64,000 nucleotides of DNA from Dorea_A amylophila (GCF_025567265.1 NZ_JAOQJW010000003.1:1-64000); one strand, 5' to 3'. Shown: positions 8,603 to 17,673, counted from the first letter of the stretch. Translations and numbers: made by a program. The notes: generated by a model from the letters alone, not told the origin.

Positions 8603-8614
8603 CACACTTTCTAT

Positions 8615-8923
8615 TTAGTTTAGAACTTTTTTATAAAATCCATTTTGAATTTTAAATTTCATAACCCTGCCTGCCTTGTTCCAGTAACGTTCTTTTAATA
8701 TTCCTTTGCAGACTACAGGATCTTTCGGATCCTCTATGCTGCACTCATAGATTCCATCCAAAGAATAAAAGGTGAGTTCCGCCTCTTCCGATACCAGATA
8801 CAACGTCTCCTCCTCTTCATCATATGCTATGATCTTGCATAAATATTCCGTTTCATCAAAAAAACTGTCTTCCAGAATTACGCGGTCCATTCTGAGTTTT
8901 GCCGTACATCCTCCATATTTCAC
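8615..8923 (-). CDS. Conserved hypothetical protein, about 102 residues
   Basis: I do not recognise this family. The protein is soluble and rich in Glu/Asp in its middle (AYDEEEETLYLVSEEAEL), with alternating short strands suggesting a small beta-rich domain; the C-terminus (RYWNKAGRVMKFKIQNGFYKK) is basic. An ATG at 8932 directly abuts the GGAGG and so has no spacing; the GTG nine bases further in, giving MKYGGCTAKLRMDR, fits the ribosome binding site better, so I use 8923. It lies between codY's terminator and the groES promoter. The T-rich stretch after its stop overlaps the groES promoter region and no clear own terminator is visible. Confidence 0.7.
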   Translation of the reverse strand: MKYGGCTAKLRMDRVILEDSFFDETEYLCKIIAYDEEEETLYLVSEEAELTFYSLDGIYECSIEDPKDPVVCKGILKERYWNKAGRVMKFKIQNGFYKKVLN

Positions 8924-8949
8924 TATCCGCATCCTCCTTTATACTGTGA

Positions 8950-8977
8950 AAAGGGTATCAGTTGCCCGATACCCTTT
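8950..8977 (-). terminator. Terminator of codY
   Basis: A ten-base-pair stem (AAAGGGTATC / GATACCCTTT) with an eight-base loop is followed by TTCACAG on the minus strand. It starts ten bases past the codY stop. The T-run is short. Confidence 0.75.
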
Positions 8978-8987
8978 GTAGTTCTTA

Positions 8988-9770
8988 TTATTTTGTACGT
9001 TCTGCTTTAATGCGGTCAAGTTCCGTAAATACATAATCATTGATTACTTTAATATACGTTCCTTTCATGCCGGAAGAACGGGATTCGATCACACCCGCAC
9101 TTTCGAATTTTCTCAGAGCATTGACAATTACCGATCTGGTAATTCCGACACGGTCTGCAATCTTACTTGCGACCAGAATTCCTTCCGCACCATCCAACTC
9201 ATCAAATATATGAATGATTGCTTCCAATTCCGAATACGACAATGTACTGATTGCCGATTGTACAATATGCTCTTTTCTGGTTTCTTCTGCACTTTCTTCA
9301 TTCACAGATCTTAACATCTCAAGACCAACAACCGTTGTTCCGTATTCACTCAAAATGATGTCATCAATCTCATACACTTTATCTTTTTTATAGATAAACA
9401 GTGTCCCGAGTCTTTCCCCTGCAATATCAATCGGCGTAATAATCGCCTGATAACCTTTGACAGCTTCTTCGGAAAATCCCAATGTCTGAAGATTTACATT
9501 TTCTTTTGTTGATAAGATACTAAGCAGCCGCTCATTCAGCATATCATCTACATGTTTTCCGATTTCTCTCTCGATCAATTCGGTAATGTAAGGCACACCT
9601 TCGCATTTGCTTCCGCCAAGCACTTTTCCTTTTTTACTGATCACTAATACGTTCGAATTTAAAATTTCTGTAAGGACTTCGCAGATATCATTGAAGACAA
9701 CTTTACTCGAACTATTGTTATGCAGTAATTTGTTGATTTTTCTGGTTTTATCCAACAATTGTACGCCCAT
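8988..9770 (-). CDS. codY: GTP- and branched-chain amino acid-sensing repressor CodY
   Basis: A global repressor of Firmicutes that binds DNA when GTP and Ile/Leu/Val are abundant, shutting off nutrient-scavenging and virulence genes. Residues 1-155 form the GAF ligand-binding domain (starting LLDKTRKINKLLH). The winged helix-turn-helix lies at about 201-222 (ASKIADRVGITRSVIVNALRKF). The 260-residue length is typical. GGAGG lies seven bases before the ATG. Its promoter spacer contains a partial CodY-box-like core (TTTCAGAA), which would fit autoregulation but is weak. Confidence 0.97.
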   Translation of the reverse strand: MGVQLLDKTRKINKLLHNNSSSKVVFNDICEVLTEILNSNVLVISKKGKVLGGSKCEGVPYITELIEREIGKHVDDMLNERLLSILSTKENVNLQTLGFSEEAVKGYQAIITPIDIAGERLGTLFIYKKDKVYEIDDIILSEYGTTVVGLEMLRSVNEESAEETRKEHIVQSAISTLSYSELEAIIHIFDELDGAEGILVASKIADRVGITRSVIVNALRKFESAGVIESRSSGMKGTYIKVINDYVFTELDRIKAERTK

Positions 9771-9796
9771 TTACATTCCTCCATCCTTATGAATGT

Positions 9797-9825
9797 ATAT
9801 TATCATACAATTCTGAAATATTCAA
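9797..9825 (-). promoter_or_regulatory. Promoter of codY, with CodY-box-like core
   Basis: The minus strand shows TTGAAT (9820-9825), a 17-base spacer and TAATAT (9797-9802). The spacer region reads ATATTTCAGAATTGT, which shares 10 of 15 positions with the CodY box AATTTTCWGAAAATT, including the central TTTCAGAA. The promoter fit is moderate and the operator reading speculative. Confidence 0.5.
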
Positions 9826-9834
9826 CGAATATCA

Positions 9835-11919
9835 TTAATTATCCTTATTATTTTCAATATTTTCTACATATCCACACTGTTCATCGCTGCAAACCAGTTT
9901 ATTTCCTTTTTCCAGCATGTATTTACCACATCTCGGACATTTTTTTGTCGATGGCTTCTGCCATGACATAAATTCACATTCCGGGTTATCCTCGCAGCCG
10001 TAATATCGTCTTCCCTTTTTCGTCTTCCGGATTACCACATCTTTACCACAGACAGGGCATGGTACACCTATCTTTTCCAGATATGGTTTCGTGTTACGGC
10101 AGTCAGGGAATCCCGGGCATGCAAGGAATTTTCCATGCGGGCCATATTTGACAACCATATTGCGGCCGCACTCCTCACAGATCACATCTGTCACTTCATC
10201 TTCAATCTTCACCTGTTCCAGTTCTGTCTCGGCTTTTTCCACTGCTGCCTCCAGATCCGGATAAAAATTCTCGATGATTGTCTTCCATCTGACTTTTCCT
10301 TCCGCAACGCCATCCAGAAGGCTCTCCATATTTGCCGTAAAGTTCACATCCACAATACTCGGGAAGGACTGTTTCATAATATTATTCACTACTTCTCCGA
10401 TTTCCGTCAGATACAAATTCTTATTCTCTTTTGCCACATAGCGCCTTGCAATGATCGTAGAAATTGTCGGCGCATATGTACTTGGACGCCCGATTCCAAG
10501 TTCTTCCAGTGTCTTAACCAATGTTGCCTCTGTATAATGTGCCGGTGGTTGTGTAAAATGCTGCTTACTGTTCAGACTTTCTTTCGTAAGGACAGAATCC
10601 ATATCCAGCCCTTTTAACAGCACATTGTTCTCTTCTTTTGTCTCGCCGGCTTCCGTATATACACTGCGGAACCCTTCAAAAACAATCTTGGATGCAGCAA
10701 CTGTAAAACGATACTGTCCTGCGGCAATCTTTACAGAAGTCGTCTCGTATCTGGCCGGCTGCATTCTGCTGGCAATAAAACGTTTCCATACAAGCTGGTA
10801 CAGACGGAACTGGTCACGGCTTAAGAATTCTTTCACTGCTGCCGGTGTTCTGGTTACATCTGTCGGACGGATCGCCTCATGTGCATCCTGAATGATCTTC
10901 TTGTCTGAAGATTTCTTAACGTCTCCGTCGGAAACATACTCTTCACCGAAGCCTTCCCTGATATATTCTCTTACTGTTGCATCCGCTTCCTCTGAGATAC
11001 GGGTAGAATCCGTACGCAGGTATGTGATCAATCCCACAGTACCACTGCCTTTGATATCCACACCCTCATATAACTGCTGGGCAATACGCATGGTCTTGGC
11101 TGTTGCAAAATTCAATGCCTTGGATGCTTCCTGCTGCAACGTACTGGTTGTAAACGGTACCGGTGCCTTCTTGGTACGTTCTCCTTTTTTTATATCGGCA
11201 ACAGAATACTCCGCATTTTCTACTTCTTTCATGATCTCGTCCAGTTCTTCCCTGGATGAGATTGTCATCTTACTCTTTTCTGTACCATAGAACTTAGCAG
11301 TCAGAAGTTTTCTTTCTCCTTTGACCTTCAGATCCGCATCCAGTGTCCAGTATTCTTCCGGAATAAAAGCATTGATCTCTTCTTCTCTGTCTGCGATAAT
11401 ACGCAATGCAACCGACTGTACACGTCCGGCACTTAATCCTCTCTTAACCTTTGCCCACAGGAGCGGACTGATCTTGTAACCTACAATTCTGTCCAGTACA
11501 CGGCGTGCCTGCTGCGCATCCACCAGATCCATATCGATTTCTCTTGGATTCTTAAGCGACGCTTTTACTGCATTCTTAGTAATCTCATTAAAACTGATTC
11601 GATAAACCTTCTTATCTTCTAATTTCAAAGCTTTACTCAGATGCCAGGATATTGCTTCTCCCTCCCGGTCCGGGTCAGTTGCAAGATATATCTTGTCCGC
11701 CTTTTTGACTTCCTTACGAAGCTTCGCAAGAATCTCTCCCTTTCCTCTGATCGTTATATACTTTGGTTCGTAATCATTTTCAATGTCGATACCCATCTGG
11801 CTTTTGGGCATATCTCTCACATGACCGTTCGATGCGGTCACTACATAATTACTTCCTAAGAACTTCTTAATGGTCTTCACCTTTGCAGGTGACTCCACGA
11901 TTACCAGATAGCGTGCCAT
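9835..11919 (-). CDS. topA: DNA topoisomerase I
   Basis: A type IA topoisomerase that relaxes negative supercoils by single-strand passage. The start is taken at MARYLVIVESPAKVK, because GGAGG lies five bases upstream and this is the usual TopA N-terminus; an ATG 12 bases earlier (11931) contains the ribosome binding site. The Toprim domain carries DPDREGEA. The active-site tyrosine is Y300 in LITYLRTDSTR. Three zinc-finger modules occupy the C-terminus: CEECGRNM...CPGFPDC, CPVCGKDV...CEDNPEC and CPRCGKYM...CSDEQCG. The 694-residue length is standard. It lies 26 bases after dprA in the yifB-dprA-topA group. Confidence 0.98.
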   Translation of the reverse strand: MARYLVIVESPAKVKTIKKFLGSNYVVTASNGHVRDMPKSQMGIDIENDYEPKYITIRGKGEILAKLRKEVKKADKIYLATDPDREGEAISWHLSKALKLEDKKVYRISFNEITKNAVKASLKNPREIDMDLVDAQQARRVLDRIVGYKISPLLWAKVKRGLSAGRVQSVALRIIADREEEINAFIPEEYWTLDADLKVKGERKLLTAKFYGTEKSKMTISSREELDEIMKEVENAEYSVADIKKGERTKKAPVPFTTSTLQQEASKALNFATAKTMRIAQQLYEGVDIKGSGTVGLITYLRTDSTRISEEADATVREYIREGFGEEYVSDGDVKKSSDKKIIQDAHEAIRPTDVTRTPAAVKEFLSRDQFRLYQLVWKRFIASRMQPARYETTSVKIAAGQYRFTVAASKIVFEGFRSVYTEAGETKEENNVLLKGLDMDSVLTKESLNSKQHFTQPPAHYTEATLVKTLEELGIGRPSTYAPTISTIIARRYVAKENKNLYLTEIGEVVNNIMKQSFPSIVDVNFTANMESLLDGVAEGKVRWKTIIENFYPDLEAAVEKAETELEQVKIEDEVTDVICEECGRNMVVKYGPHGKFLACPGFPDCRNTKPYLEKIGVPCPVCGKDVVIRKTKKGRRYYGCEDNPECEFMSWQKPSTKKCPRCGKYMLEKGNKLVCSDEQCGYVENIENNKDN

Positions 11920-11945
11920 AATTTCCTCCATAATACCGACCGTCC

Positions 11946-13025
11946 TTACAACAGCCTTATATAATAATTTCTGGATACTTCTTCTGCGTATCCTTTCAAT
12001 TCCAAAGTAATCAGTCTTTCCATCAATTCTGAAATAGAAAGTTCTGTTTCTTTCATCAGTTCATCGATTCCTTTCGGGAACAAATCGAGACAACTATACA
12101 CCATACGCTCAGGACTTTCAAGCATTTTTTCATTTTTGTTATTTTTTTGTCCAATTTGCATCCGATTCAGATTCCATTCATCCATCAGTTCTTCCGGTGT
12201 GATCAGTATTCCCGCTCCCTGCCGGATCAGTCTGTGACATCCCTGGCTCAACGCACTTGTCACCGGTCCCGGAAGTGCATAGACATCCTTCCCCTGATCC
12301 AGTGCAAAATCTGCAGTGATCAAAGATCCGCTCTTTTCTTTTGCCTCTATCACCAGTATCCATTCCGCCAGTCCACTGATAATCCGGTTCCGCATCGGAA
12401 AATTTCTTGCAAGTGGTTCGGTTCCGGGTGGAAATTCCGATATGATTCCGCCTTTTTTTTGAATGTCCATATATAATCCGATATTTTCTCTTGGATAACA
12501 CACATCCACTCCGCATCCCAGAACAGCAAACGTTGTTCCGTCTCCGTTCAAAGCACCTCTCTGCCCTGCTCCGTCGATTCCTCTCGCCATACCGCTTATC
12601 ACCTGTACTCCTGCATGCCCAAGACATTTCCCATACTGCAATGCCATTTGTTCTCCATATGAAGTACAATTCCTGGCCCCTACGATTGCTGCGCTTTTCA
12701 CATTTTCATCCGGCAGCGATCCAAGTACGTACAAGGCGTACGGGGGATCTGTGATCACTTTCATTTTTTTCGGATAATCATCCGAAAAATACGGCACAAA
12801 TTTTATCTTCTTTTTCACGGATTTTTCCCATTGCATTTCGAGATTAACTGTTTTCTTTGCTTTTTTCAGTCTCTCTATATCCTTCTCATTCAGAAATGTA
12901 TGTTTCTTCAAATTAGTTTCTTCTATATAATATATTGCTTTTCCATTTCCATATACCTCTCTTAATTTTCTTTTTTTCAGATTCGAAATACCTTCTATCC
13001 CAGCCAGCCAGTATTCATATATCAT
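11946..13025 (-). CDS. dprA: DNA-processing protein DprA
   Basis: It binds incoming single-stranded DNA and loads RecA during natural transformation; it is also widespread in species not known to be transformable. The 359-residue protein has an N-terminal helical/SAM-like region, then the Rossmann-like core with VGARNCTSYGEQMA, VISGMARGIDGAGQRGAL and FAVLGCGVDVCYPREN, and a C-terminal winged-helix segment (SPERMVYSCLDLFPKGIDELM...). GGAGG lies six bases before the ATG. It is ten bases downstream of yifB and followed by topA, a common Clostridial order. Confidence 0.97.
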   Translation of the reverse strand: MIYEYWLAGIEGISNLKKRKLREVYGNGKAIYYIEETNLKKHTFLNEKDIERLKKAKKTVNLEMQWEKSVKKKIKFVPYFSDDYPKKMKVITDPPYALYVLGSLPDENVKSAAIVGARNCTSYGEQMALQYGKCLGHAGVQVISGMARGIDGAGQRGALNGDGTTFAVLGCGVDVCYPRENIGLYMDIQKKGGIISEFPPGTEPLARNFPMRNRIISGLAEWILVIEAKEKSGSLITADFALDQGKDVYALPGPVTSALSQGCHRLIRQGAGILITPEELMDEWNLNRMQIGQKNNKNEKMLESPERMVYSCLDLFPKGIDELMKETELSISELMERLITLELKGYAEEVSRNYYIRLL

Positions 13026-13035
13026 TCACATCCTC

Positions 13036-14586
13036 CTAACGTCCCCAGTACTTCTTATCCAGTGACCGGTAAGCAATAGCTTCTTTTAAATGTTTCTCCT
13101 TTACCTTCTCACTGTAATCCAGATCTGCAATTGTCCTTGCCACACGCAGGATCTTATGATAGGTCCTTGCCGTAAGCCCGATTCTTTCAAATGCAAGCTC
13201 CATCATCTTTTTTTCGCGCTCTCCCAGTTCTACGTAATGTCCGATCTCCTGCGGTCCTAATACTGCATTTGTTCTGATATCTGTTCCTTTATATCTTTCC
13301 TTCTGTATATTCCTTGCATCCGTCACTCTGCGGCGTATCGTCTCAGATGTCTCTTCCCCTTCCAGATCTTTCCGTTCTCCGTCCAGATCCCGGTATACAA
13401 CTTTCGGAGTCTCTATGCAGATATCCATACGATCCAGGAACGGCTGGCTGATCTTGCCAAGGTATTTCTGAATCTGCCCGGGTGTGCAGGAACATTTCTG
13501 CACATCCGGATAATTTCCGCATGGACACGGGTTCATTGCTGCTACCAGCATGAATTCCGCCGGAAATGTAAAGTTCCCATAATTTCTCGCAATATGAATC
13601 TGATGTTCTTCCAATGGCTGTCTTAGTACTTCCAGAACATTTCTTGGAAATTCCGCAAGTTCATCAAGAAACAGCACACCTCCGTGTGCCATACTGATCT
13701 CCCCGGGCATCGGTATTCTTCCGCCCCCTGTCAGCGCTGTTCTGGTGATTGTATGATGAACATTACGAAACGGGCGCTGTGTGATCAGCGGATATTCCTG
13801 ATCCACCAGCCCCAATACACTGTAGATCTTCGTAATTTCCAGACTTTCTTCCCATGACAGTTCCGGTAAAATGGTTGCGATCCGCTTTGCGATCATCGTT
13901 TTTCCGGATCCAGGTGATCCAGCCATTAACAGATTGTGCCCTCCTGCCACTGCAATTTCTGCTGCACGTTTCACCGCTTTCTGTCCGCAGATATCCGCAA
14001 AATCTTCTCTGGTTCTATGTTGTCTGTTTTTTTCATTTTCTTTTTTCTCCCTTTTAGACTTTTCCGAACGCGCAGCTCCGTTCAGATACGCACAGAGTTC
14101 CTCCAGATTATCTGCCGGTAGAATCTCGATTCCTTTTACGAGTCTTCCTTCTGTCTCATTCTCTCCGGGCAGGATAAAGCTTTTACATCCTTGTTCTTTC
14201 GCCTCTATCACCATCGGCAGAACTCCCGGTACACCTCTTATTTTCCCCTCCAGACTTAATTCCCCTGTTACGATCACCCGTTCCATTGCTTCTTCCGGTA
14301 TATACCCCATAGCTGTCAGCACCGCCAGAGCAATCGGCAGATCAAACGATGCCCCTTTTTTCCGGACAGTTGCCGGCGCAAGATTGACAATGATCTTCTT
14401 TGCCGGAAGTTTCATCCCCGAATTGCGGATTGCTGTTCTCACCCGTTCTGATGCCTCTTTCACTTCCGAAGACAGATATCCCACCATATGGAACATCGGA
14501 AGTCCGTTACTTACATCCGCTTCCACACGGATCATCTCTACCCCCAGTCCCTGAACTGAAGCAGATAAAACTGTACAAAATGCCAT
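13036..14586 (-). CDS. YifB/ComM-family AAA+ ATPase (Mg-chelatase-like)
   Basis: ComM-type helicase proteins promote branch migration when divergent DNA is recombined in transformation. The start is set at MAFCTVLSASVQG because AAGGAG lies seven bases upstream; an earlier ATG at 14604 sits before that site. Residues 1-175 form the Lon-like ChlI domain. A charged linker (SEKSKREKKENEKNRQ) separates it from the AAA+ core with Walker A GSPGSGKT at 223-230, Walker B GGVLFLDELAEF, and a zinc-type NPCPCGNYPDVQKCSCTP loop. The Mg-chelatase C-terminal domain ends the protein. It leads the yifB-dprA-topA operon. Confidence 0.96.
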   Translation of the reverse strand: MAFCTVLSASVQGLGVEMIRVEADVSNGLPMFHMVGYLSSEVKEASERVRTAIRNSGMKLPAKKIIVNLAPATVRKKGASFDLPIALAVLTAMGYIPEEAMERVIVTGELSLEGKIRGVPGVLPMVIEAKEQGCKSFILPGENETEGRLVKGIEILPADNLEELCAYLNGAARSEKSKREKKENEKNRQHRTREDFADICGQKAVKRAAEIAVAGGHNLLMAGSPGSGKTMIAKRIATILPELSWEESLEITKIYSVLGLVDQEYPLITQRPFRNVHHTITRTALTGGGRIPMPGEISMAHGGVLFLDELAEFPRNVLEVLRQPLEEHQIHIARNYGNFTFPAEFMLVAAMNPCPCGNYPDVQKCSCTPGQIQKYLGKISQPFLDRMDICIETPKVVYRDLDGERKDLEGEETSETIRRRVTDARNIQKERYKGTDIRTNAVLGPQEIGHYVELGEREKKMMELAFERIGLTARTYHKILRVARTIADLDYSEKVKEKHLKEAIAYRSLDKKYWGR

Positions 14587-14697
14587 CTGCACACTCCTTT
14601 CCATACCAGACCATGCAGAACCTGTCCTTATATAAGCATCTTTTCTGCCTTATTTGTCCGGCACTCATATAAAATTGTTTTGATATAGTTGATAACT

Positions 14698-14712
14698 TGA
14701 CCGATTCGGTCA
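14698..14712. repeat. Perfect inverted repeat, possible operator
   Basis: TGACCGA-T-TCGGTCA is a perfect 7-base inverted repeat with a one-base centre, lying between yifB and the envelope-lipid operon. Its shape is like a TetR-family operator, but no regulator gene is adjacent, and a hairpin with one loop base would not form well in RNA. A second inverted repeat, CCGCC-ACT-GGCGG, lies at 14723-14735. Confidence 0.35.
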
Positions 14713-14754
14713 TCTACAGAATCCGCCACTGGCGGTCCAGATTTAGAAAACGAA

Positions 14755-14818
14755 AAAGAATAGTCTGTACTTGATCACTCATCTTCGTTAAATGTGCAAT
14801 CATCATAGCCTATTCTTT
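14755..14818 (-). terminator. Possible weak terminator after the flippase-like gene
   Basis: On the minus strand AAAGAATAG (14810-14818) can pair with CTATTCTTT (14755-14763), and the second arm runs into TTCGTTTTC. The 46-base loop is long for a terminator, so this is tentative. The 240 bases between 14587 and 14826 hold no credible gene. Confidence 0.3.
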
Positions 14819-14826
14819 CCGCCGTG

Positions 14827-15885
14827 TCAATATTTTTCTAATTTCACTTTCATTTTACTTTTTGATTTTCTATCCATGCGTCCAAGCACGATGCTAAAGA
14901 TTCCACTTAATATCAGCAAAAAATAAAAGCTGATCCCCCGATTCACCAGTACTGCCGCTGCCACCGGAACAGAAGTAAAGATACCTGCAAACAACTTTAC
15001 GAATGAGAATTCACTAATTCCCTCAGCTCCCGGGAACGGAAGAAGTGCTGTAGTCATATACAAAATGATCTGATGCAGAAACATACTTCCATAAGAACTG
15101 CCGGACTCTCCCATTGCATGATACACTGCCCATGGAACACTGAACCAGCAGATGATCTGGATCAGACTGACTGTTGTCACTTTTAACGCAAGTACCGGAT
15201 CCCTTTTAAAAAACAATTTACAATCTTCAAAATCACGAACAATCTCGTCCATCTTAGCGCCCAATCTCTTCTTATTCCCAAACGGGAGTTTCATGATCAG
15301 GAAACGTATTCCATTTACAATCTTCTTTTTCAGACCTTCGGATAACATTATGACCACCAGTGCTGCTATAAAAATCAGATTCATCAGATACCCGAGAGCC
15401 GCCAATGCCAGCATCATCTTATTCAGACGTATCCTTCCCGTCAGTATCCAGAACGTTGCTACATTTTCCATCAGAAATGCTGCAATCTGAAAACTGGTGA
15501 GTTCTGTCAGAAGAGCCATCGTTCCATGTGCCACATGGATATTATCCTTATTCATCACATATAACTGTACCGGCTGTCCGCCTGTTGCAGATGGGGTGAT
15601 CGAACTGAAAAAATAGCCGGTATAAGCATATTTCATACCCTGTCTGAAACTTACCTGATATCCAAATGAATTCAATACGCTCCTCAGATTGATCGCTTCC
15701 GCGATATTAAATACCGCCGCCAGTATAAGCCCTGCTGCCATCCATTGCGGCTTCGCACTTTTCATGGCATTCCACACAGATTCCATATCTGCACCCTTCA
15801 AAATAACGAAACATACCAACAGTGCTAAAACCGGAAATAAAACCATATACTTTTTAATCGATCTCTGACTCACCTGCTGTTCCAT
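14827..15885 (-). CDS. Flippase-like membrane protein (LPG-synthase TM / UPF0104 family)
   Basis: An integral membrane protein of 352 residues resembling the transmembrane half of lysylphosphatidylglycerol synthases (MprF N-terminal flippase region; COG0392-like). About eight hydrophobic segments are visible, beginning at VLFPVLALLVCFVILKG. The family signature SITPSATGGQPVQLYVM is present at about 92-108, and the late LLPFPGAEGISEFSF block is typical. No cytosolic aminoacyl-transferase domain is present, so it is unlikely to aminoacylate lipids by itself. Its start overlaps the deacetylase stop by 32 bases, implying translational coupling. With the upstream glycolipid synthase it probably moves or assembles an envelope lipid; the substrate is not known. 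Confidence 0.88.
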   Translation of the reverse strand: MEQQVSQRSIKKYMVLFPVLALLVCFVILKGADMESVWNAMKSAKPQWMAAGLILAAVFNIAEAINLRSVLNSFGYQVSFRQGMKYAYTGYFFSSITPSATGGQPVQLYVMNKDNIHVAHGTMALLTELTSFQIAAFLMENVATFWILTGRIRLNKMMLALAALGYLMNLIFIAALVVIMLSEGLKKKIVNGIRFLIMKLPFGNKKRLGAKMDEIVRDFEDCKLFFKRDPVLALKVTTVSLIQIICWFSVPWAVYHAMGESGSSYGSMFLHQIILYMTTALLPFPGAEGISEFSFVKLFAGIFTSVPVAAAVLVNRGISFYFLLILSGIFSIVLGRMDRKSKSKMKVKLEKY

Positions 15886-16582
15886 ATTTTTCTTCTATCC
15901 TTCTGAATTCATACCCCTGCGCTTTCAACAATGGGATTGCTTTTTTCAATGCTTCTATCGTTCTTCCCGGTGCTCCGTTCTCCCCTCTGCCGTCATGCAG
16001 ACAGATAACCGCACCCGGAAAGACTCTTCTTAATATCTTATTGCAGATACTGTCCGGGGTCTCTTTCGCTGACCAGTCCTGTGCCATCACATCCCAGAAT
16101 ACCAGATTCAGATGCAGCTTCCGTATCCAGAACAGACTTGCCAGGTTCAGATGTCCCCACGGTGGTCTGTACCATTTCACTGCAATATCCATCTTCTCCA
16201 TAATCTTTTTCGATTCTTTCACATCCCGGCCAGTTCTTCCCGGTCCGGAAAGCATCGCACTTTCGTGGCTCAACGAATGTATTCCGACCTGGTATCCGCT
16301 CTTTCTCATCCGTTCCACGATCCCGCGATGCTTCCGAGCAGATCCTGCGACCATGAAAAATGCTGCCGGAATCTGTTCCTTCTCCAGAAAATCGAGTAAT
16401 ATATTCGTATATACTGTATCCGGACCGTCATCAAATGTCAGGTACAAAACCTTCTCTTCCCGGGATGCCCTCTGTCTGCTTCTGAAAATCCAACGGTATT
16501 TCAGCAAATACGTCGGAATCACACTATAACTCAGTGCTGCGGCACAGGCCAGTCCCAGCTTTGCAGTCTTTGGTATATTCAT
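15854..16582 (-). CDS. Polysaccharide deacetylase (NodB family), membrane-associated
   Basis: A carbohydrate esterase family 4 deacetylase. The N-terminal AKLGLACAAALSYSVIPTYLL is hydrophobic and could be a signal or anchor. NodB motifs are clear: MT1 YLTFDDGPD with the paired Asp, MT2 GIHSLSHES with the two metal His, MT3 WYRPPWGHLN, the VFWDVMAQDW block, and the C-terminal LHDGRGENG. The 242-residue length is one catalytic domain. Its ATG overlaps the stop of the upstream GT28 gene (TAATG), and its 3' end overlaps the flippase-like gene, so the three form a tightly coupled operon. The substrate could be an amino-sugar on a glycolipid or wall glycan. Confidence 0.92.
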   Translation of the reverse strand: MNIPKTAKLGLACAAALSYSVIPTYLLKYRWIFRSRQRASREEKVLYLTFDDGPDTVYTNILLDFLEKEQIPAAFFMVAGSARKHRGIVERMRKSGYQVGIHSLSHESAMLSGPGRTGRDVKESKKIMEKMDIAVKWYRPPWGHLNLASLFWIRKLHLNLVFWDVMAQDWSAKETPDSICNKILRRVFPGAVICLHDGRGENGAPGRTIEALKKAIPLLKAQGYEFRRIEEKYGTAGESEID

Positions 16583-17673
16583 TATGCCGCCATCCTTTCT
16601 TCCATGATCCCTACTGCCTCATCCAATGATACTTCTATCATCTCTTTACAGGCACGCCTTACATTTCCGGTCATTTCTTCCATCATTTTTTCATCACTTA
16701 ACAGCTTTTCCAGTTCCGGAATATAGTCTTCACGTCTGCCCCATATGACTTTGGCAAATCCTTTTTCTGCCGCATACCTTGCATTATTCATCTCCTGCTC
16801 CAGAAACGGGTGGATGACAAATAGCGGAACCTGACTGTGCAGAATTTCAAACAACGTAATTCCACCTGCTTTTGTAATCACAAGGTCTGCCCCACGCATA
16901 TATCTGCTGATATTTTCCGTGTATCCAAGTACTTCCACATCCTCATAGCGGTTCACCCATTCCTCATACATCTTATGATTTTTTCCGGTAATGACTACGC
17001 TCTCAACGCCTTGCATGCTATGTAATTTTTCAAGCAATTCTTTCAGATCCGGCATCAGCCCAAGTCCGCCTCCCATAATGAGCACCCTGCGTGTTCTGTT
17101 TCTTTCCCGTTTCTGACGGTAATCTGCATCCAGGAACTGCTGGCGAACCGGAATTCCTGTCACAAGAATATCTTCCGCCCTGGTCCCCTCCTTCATCAGA
17201 TGCCTTTTGATCTCCTGTGTCGGAACAAGATAGATGTCTGTCTGTGGTGCTGTCCACTCCGGATGCATACTGATATCTGTGATGCAGGTCACAAGTGGTG
17301 TTTTAAGCCCTGTCTTTTCTTTATAGGATGCAATTGCTTTTACACACATCGGATGTGTACAGACGATCACATCTGGTTGTTCTCCATCCATGATCTTCTT
17401 TAACCTTTTATAGCGTGCCTTTCCCCTTGGCTGTATTTCTACCTTCATCCTTCCGGACATTTTGTAGATAAAATTATAAATCCCGTAACAGTGCTCTACC
17501 ATCATGCGGAATCCACCGAAAATGAATTTACTGATATGTGGATATAACTCTTCCAGAAGATCTTTTTTTTCAATTTCTGCCTGTTCATCTATTTTCCGGA
17601 ACTGTTCGCAGATCGCATTGGCTGCCATCTCATGTCCCATTCCAAATCTACCACTTAACACCAGTACTTTCAT
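16582..17673 (-). CDS. GT28 diacylglycerol glycosyltransferase (MGDG synthase/UgtP-like)
   Basis: It probably transfers glucose or galactose from a UDP-sugar to diacylglycerol at the inner face of the membrane, making glycolipids or lipoteichoic acid anchors. The N-terminal MGDG-synthase domain shows VLSGRFGMGHEMAANAI and the HISKFIFGGFRMMVEHCYG region. The C-terminal GT28 half has the glycine-rich RRVLIMGGGLGLMPDL, GYTENISRYMRGADLVITKAGGITLFE (nucleotide-sugar motif) and HPFLEQEMNNARY. The start at MKVLVLSG is supported by GGGTGG five bases upstream; a GTG three codons earlier is too close to it. First gene of the lipid operon. Confidence 0.9.
   Translation of the reverse strand: MKVLVLSGRFGMGHEMAANAICEQFRKIDEQAEIEKKDLLEELYPHISKFIFGGFRMMVEHCYGIYNFIYKMSGRMKVEIQPRGKARYKRLKKIMDGEQPDVIVCTHPMCVKAIASYKEKTGLKTPLVTCITDISMHPEWTAPQTDIYLVPTQEIKRHLMKEGTRAEDILVTGIPVRQQFLDADYRQKRERNRTRRVLIMGGGLGLMPDLKELLEKLHSMQGVESVVITGKNHKMYEEWVNRYEDVEVLGYTENISRYMRGADLVITKAGGITLFEILHSQVPLFVIHPFLEQEMNNARYAAEKGFAKVIWGRREDYIPELEKLLSDEKMMEEMTGNVRRACKEMIEVSLDEAVGIMEERMAA

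Noticed and set aside
13871..14554. 227-residue plus-strand frame opposite YifB
   Set aside because: Antisense to a well-conserved AAA gene; Ser/Pro/Arg-rich with no start signal.
14507..14713. 68-residue minus-strand frame starting in the inverted repeat
   Set aside because: No ribosome binding site, overlaps yifB out of frame and ends in it.
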